Assembly: GCA_012800515.1 (NCBI GenBank)
Contig: JAAZJE010000012.1
Location: 1 to 36,881, forward strand
DNA length: 36,881 nucleotides
Direction of reading: 5' to 3'
From: Clostridiaceae bacterium
Lineage (GTDB): Bacteria > Bacillota > Clostridia > Saccharofermentanales > Fastidiosipilaceae
Program-made: the position numbers and the translations under genes
The notes under the pieces: model-generated
Database searches by the model: none
Told to the model about the DNA's origin: nothing
Seen by the model: only the letters and a program-made list of their open reading frames with translations
Part shown: positions 33,677 to 36,881 of the stretch, piece after piece
How positions within the stretch are numbered: position 1 is the stretch's first letter
How the letters are laid out: every line of letters begins with the position of its first letter

Positions 33677-33755
33677 GCACCATCCGTATAAATTCATCTT
33701 TTGTTCATCTTTCGGCGCCGAAACCCGCCGAAACGGCCTACGAAAAGGCTGTTTT

Positions 33756-35822
33756 TTACATTCCGGTGATCTTTTCCGTCACTGCTTTCGGAACCGCCTC
33801 AAAGTGGTCAATCTGCATGACGAAGGTTCCCCTGCCCTGCGTGCGGGAACGCAGGGAGGTCGCATAGCCGAAAAGCTCCGCCAAAGGCACGGAGGCGGTA
33901 ATCATTTGCGCTCCTTCAATTGACTCGGTTCCTTCGATCCGACCGCGACGCGCGCTGATATCGCCCATAACGTCACCGATATAGTCGTCGGGCACCGTAA
34001 TATCTACCTTCATGATCGGCTCGAGAATAACCGGCGAGGCCTTCTCGCAGCCCTCGCGGAAACCAATGGAGCCGGCTATCTTGAAAGCCATCTCCGACGA
34101 ATCAACCTCATGCCAGTCACCGTCTAAAACAGTAACCTTGACATCGACAACCGGATAACCGGAAATTACGCCACTCTTCATCGCATCCTGAATTCCGGTA
34201 TCAATTGCGGGGATGTATTCCTTGGGAATTGCCCCGCCGACTACCGCGTTAACGAACTCGTAGCCGGAACCCCGCTCACAGGGCTCCAGACGCAGCTTAC
34301 ATACCGCATATTGTCCCCTGCCGCCGGTCTGACGCACGAAACGTCCCTCGACCTCAACAGTCTCGGTAATTGTCTCGCGATAAGCGACCTGCGGCGTACC
34401 GACATTGGCTTCAACCCGGAACTCTCGGAACAGGCGATCGACGATAATCTCCAGATGTAACTCGCCCATGCCGGAAATCAGTGTCTGTCCGGTCTCCTCA
34501 TTTGTGCTGGTGCGGAAGGTCGGATCTTCCTCCGACAGCTTCTGCAGAGCGATCATCATCTTGTCCTGACTCGCGCGGCTGCGCGGCTCAATAGCAACGG
34601 AGATTACCGGCTCCGGAAATTCCATGGATTCCAGGAGAATCGGATGATTGGGGTCACTCAGCGTATCTCCGGTCGTGGTTACCCGCAGACCGGCCGCGGC
34701 GGCTATCGCCCCGGCACTGACTTCATCCACATCCTCGCGATGGTTGGAGTGCATCAGCATGATGCGGCTGATCCGCTCGTTCTGTTGCTTGTCGGCATTA
34801 TAGACATACGAACCCGCCTTGAGCGTGCCGGAATATACTCTGAAAAACGAGAGTTTGCCGATGAACGGATCGGTTTCGATCTTGAAAGCCAGAGCAGCAA
34901 AGGGTTCATCAACAGAACTCGACCGCGGCTCCTCCTTATGCGTATCGGGATTGATTCCGGTCACGGGAGGTATATCCAGCGGTGACGGCATGTAATAAAC
35001 AATTGCGTCCAAAAGCAGCTGAACGCCCTTGTTTTTGTACGCCGATCCGCAGAATACCGGGGTTAGATTACAGGCACAGGTTGCCCGTCTGACCGCCGCC
35101 CGTAGCAGTTCTTCACTGATCTCGGAGCCTTCCAGATAGGCTTCCATCAGCTCCATGTCGAGGTCGGCAACCGTCTCTATAAGGCGATCACGCCACTCGA
35201 CAGCCGAATCCAACTGGTCGGCCGGGATCTCGTCCTCGGTCATGATCAGTCCCAACTCATCTTCGTAAAGCTCGGCTCGCATCGAAACCAGATCGATAAT
35301 ACCCCGGAAATTCTCCTCGGAGCCGATCGGCAACTGCATCGGTACCGCATTGGCACGCAGGCGATCCTTAAGAGACTGCACCGAACGGAAAAAGTCCGCA
35401 CCGACCAGATCCATCTTATTGATAAAGACGATCCGCGGCACATGATAACGATCGGCCTGTCGCCATACGGTCTCGGTCTGCGGCTCCACTCCGCCCTTGG
35501 CGTCGAGCAGGGTCACGGCACCGTCCAGAACGCGCAGGGAGCGCTCCACTTCGACGGTAAAGTCGACGTGACCCGGAGTGTCGATAATATTGATTCGACA
35601 ATCTTTCCAGATCGCTGTCGTCGCCGCCGAAGTAATGGTGATGCCTCTATCCTGTTCCTGCTCGCGCCAGTCCATGACGGCCTGACCCATATGAGTCTCG
35701 CCCATCTTATGTATCCGGCCGGTATAGAACAGAATCCGCTCGGTCGTCGTGGTTTTACCCGCGTCGATATGCGCCATTATGCCGATATTACGAATTTTGT
35801 CCAGACTGTATGTCCCCGACAT
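33756..35822 (-). CDS. fusA: Elongation factor G
   Basis: 688 residues, the usual length. A translational GTPase for translocation and, with RRF, ribosome recycling. Motifs: [19 protein letters not shown] (G1), [12 protein letters not shown] (G2), [23 protein letters not shown] (G3), NKMD (G4), then domain II ([25 protein letters not shown]), the domain III-IV stretch [14 protein letters not shown] and [12 protein letters not shown], and the domain V ending (RRGRIEGTE...[22 protein letters not shown]). The ATG lies 24 nt after the rpsG stop, with AAGGA about 10 nt upstream. Member of the str operon. Confidence 0.98.
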   Translation of the reverse strand: MSGTYSLDKIRNIGIMAHIDAGKTTTTERILFYTGRIHKMGETHMGQAVMDWREQEQDRGITITSAATTAIWKDCRINIIDTPGHVDFTVEVERSLRVLDGAVTLLDAKGGVEPQTETVWRQADRYHVPRIVFINKMDLVGADFFRSVQSLKDRLRANAVPMQLPIGSEENFRGIIDLVSMRAELYEDELGLIMTEDEIPADQLDSAVEWRDRLIETVADLDMELMEAYLEGSEISEELLRAAVRRATCACNLTPVFCGSAYKNKGVQLLLDAIVYYMPSPLDIPPVTGINPDTHKEEPRSSSVDEPFAALAFKIETDPFIGKLSFFRVYSGTLKAGSYVYNADKQQNERISRIMLMHSNHREDVDEVSAGAIAAAAGLRVTTTGDTLSDPNHPILLESMEFPEPVISVAIEPRSRASQDKMMIALQKLSEEDPTFRTSTNEETGQTLISGMGELHLEIIVDRLFREFRVEANVGTPQVAYRETITETVEVEGRFVRQTGGRGQYAVCKLRLEPCERGSGYEFVNAVVGGAIPKEYIPAIDTGIQDAMKSGVISGYPVVDVKVTVLDGDWHEVDSSEMAFKIAGSIGFREGCEKASPVILEPIMKVDITVPDDYIGDVMGDISARRGRIEGTESIEGAQMITASVPLAELFGYATSLRSRTQGRGTFVMQIDHFEAVPKAVTEKITGM

Positions 35823-35846
35823 GTTACTAAGTATCCTTCCGGGAGC

Positions 35847-36317
35847 TTACCAACGGTAATGAGCGAAGGCACGGTTGGCCTCGGCCATCCTATGCATTTC
35901 CTCTTTACGACGGACCGCTCCGCCCTGATTGTTCGACGCGTCGAGGATCTCCCCCGCCAGCCGCTCAATCATGGTTCTTTCACTCCTGTTCCTGGCATAT
36001 TGTACGAGCCAGCGCAGAGCTAACGTCTGTTGTCTGGCCGGACGGACTTCAATCGGAACTTGGTAGTTCGATCCGCCGACCCGCCGCGCCTTAACCTCCA
36101 ACAACGGAGTAATATTCGTCAGAGCCAGCTCAAAAACCTCCAGGGGGTCCTTGCCGCTACGCTCACGGACGAGATCAAAGGCGCTATAACAAATTCTCTG
36201 TGCCAATCCCTTCTTACCGTTGAGCATGACGTTGTTAATCAACTTCGCCACCCTCTCACTATGATAAATGGGATCAGGAATCACTTCTCTTTTTGGGACA
36301 TGGCCTTTTCTTGGCAC
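35847..36317 (-). CDS. rpsG: Ribosomal protein uS7
   Basis: 156 residues from GTG 36317, which is the normal uS7 length. The sequence then begins [21 protein letters not shown] exactly as in the family, and AAAGGAGG (36332-36325) stands 7 nt upstream. The ORF-track start 36452 and ATG 36335 would add residues foreign to uS7 and put the ribosome-binding site inside the gene. Conserved parts: [95 protein letters not shown]. It nucleates the small-subunit head; in E. coli it also represses its own operon. Confidence 0.97.
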   Translation of the reverse strand: MPRKGHVPKREVIPDPIYHSERVAKLINNVMLNGKKGLAQRICYSAFDLVRERSGKDPLEVFELALTNITPLLEVKARRVGGSNYQVPIEVRPARQQTLALRWLVQYARNRSERTMIERLAGEILDASNNQGGAVRRKEEMHRMAEANRAFAHYRW

Positions 36318-36564
36318 TTGCTTCCCTCCTTTCATGATTATGCGAATTGTCACTCGCACGGAATTTTCCGGCCACGGTGAGCAATCTTCGCCGTTTGCTC
36401 CGCCGCTGAACACGATCCGTAAAGGATCGTTGCGAGCTTCCTCCGAAACCACAGGTACTCACATTTCTGCTACGAACTGCGTCAGTGTCCAAATATCGGG
36501 CTCATCCCGAATCGGAAATACTGTGCGCGTTGAGTCCAAACCTGAAGCTTCCTAATTCCTTTCC
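36318..36564 (-). other. Long rpsL-rpsG intercistronic region
   Basis: 247 nt between the rpsL stop and the rpsG GTG, much longer than usual in a str operon. It holds a perfect hairpin ACGATCC-TTTAC-GGATCGT (36430-36412) without a T-run. The in-frame open reading before rpsG has no family support. By analogy with E. coli it could contain a uS7 autoregulatory site; no promoter is clear. Confidence 0.5.
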
Positions 36565-36881
36565 TTACCTGCCTCCGGGTCTCGGGCGCTTCGCACCGTA
36601 CTTGGAACGTCCCTGCATACGACCGGAAACCCCGGCTGTATCCAAGGTTCCGCGTATGATGTGGTAGCGCACGCCGGGCAAGTCTTTGACTTTACCGCCC
36701 CGAATCAAAACCACGGAGTGCTCCTGCAGATTGTGGCCGATACCGGGGATGTAGGCTGAAACTTCCATGCCCGAAGACAAACGTACTCTTGCGACTTTAC
36801 GCAGAGCCGAGTTCGGCTTTTTCGGGGTGGTTGTTCTCACCACCGTACAGACTCCGCGTTTCTGCGGCGAGTGCACGATAG
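36565..36881 (-). CDS. rpsL: Ribosomal protein uS12, 5' part outside window
   Basis: The reading frame runs to the window edge, so the first 20-30 residues are missing. The visible part is typical uS12: [101 protein letters not shown]. The PKKPNSA loop and KDLPGVRYH loop, where streptomycin-resistance and proofreading mutations fall, look wild-type (Lys in TPKKPNS and GGKVKD). The track's M at 36876 is an internal GTG codon. It is the first gene of the str operon as far as visible. Confidence 0.97.
   Translation of the reverse strand, partial: IVHSPQKRGVCTVVRTTTPKKPNSALRKVARVRLSSGMEVSAYIPGIGHNLQEHSVVLIRGGKVKDLPGVRYHIIRGTLDTAGVSGRMQGRSKYGAKRPRPGGR

Noticed and set aside
36318-36452. N-terminal extension of rpsG in the ORF track
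   Set aside because: uS7 starts at [19 protein letters not shown] stands 7 nt before GTG 36317, and the extra residues are unlike any uS7.

Overview
The window looks like chromosomal DNA of a Bacillota (Firmicutes) bacterium, most likely a Clostridia-type organism with fairly GC-rich coding sequence. Evidence: a T-box leader, a RecD2-type helicase without RecBC, the rpsF-ssb-rpsR operon, the yqhQ(DUF1385)-prmC-prfA-tsaC-ywlE order, zinc-type L31 and a str operon (rpsL-rpsG-fusA-tuf). Housekeeping genes dominate. There is no phage, integrase, transposase or CRISPR array that I can see.

Layout. 1-420: a T-box riboswitch read leftward, probably with a tryptophan (UGG) specifier, controlling a gene beyond the left edge. 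423-2136: an AT-richer N-acyl-D-amino-acid deacylase directly behind a tRNA-Leu(UAG) gene. 2258-7503: a MacB-like ABC transporter fused in one chain, coupled to recD2. 7589-12010 (+ strand): a PdaA-like polysaccharide deacetylase, then a phosphoribosyltransferase, RF3 (prfC) and a LicD-family transferase. 12063-14750: mgtE with a long structured leader, divergent from a second deacetylase-like protein that has lost its metal ligands. 14799-19701: pepF followed by a 1055-residue protein that joins a MurL-like glutamate epimerase to a MurD ligase. 19874-21323: rpsF-ssb-rpsR. 21537-23903: a GT-C membrane glycosyltransferase divergent from a YhhN protein. 23969-28992: yqhQ-prmC-prfA-tsaC-ywlE. 29076-32058: rpmE and lon. 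32371-36881: the str operon, running off the right edge inside rpsL.

Themes. Translation is represented by RF1 and its methylase PrmC, RF3, EF-Tu, EF-G, five ribosomal proteins, the tRNA t6A enzyme TsaC, a T-box and a tRNA. Cell-envelope work is represented by the MurL-MurD fusion, two CE4-fold proteins, LicD and a GT-C enzyme. The most unusual element is the MurL-MurD fusion: if both halves are active, one polypeptide would add L-Glu to UDP-MurNAc-L-Ala and then invert it to D-Glu, by-passing glutamate racemase. Second in interest are the roughly 240-nt mgtE leader, which folds on paper into a three-way junction without the M-box consensus, and the catalytically degenerate CE4 protein transcribed divergently from it.

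Several starts differ from the ORF track because of ribosome-binding sites or overlaps: recD2 (7497), the phosphoribosyltransferase (8809), prfC (9416), the second CE4 protein (13806), pepF (19701), rpsF (21323), ywlE (24535), prmC (27853), lon (32058, uncertain) and rpsG (GTG at 36317). All functional calls come from reading motifs by eye; no database search was run.
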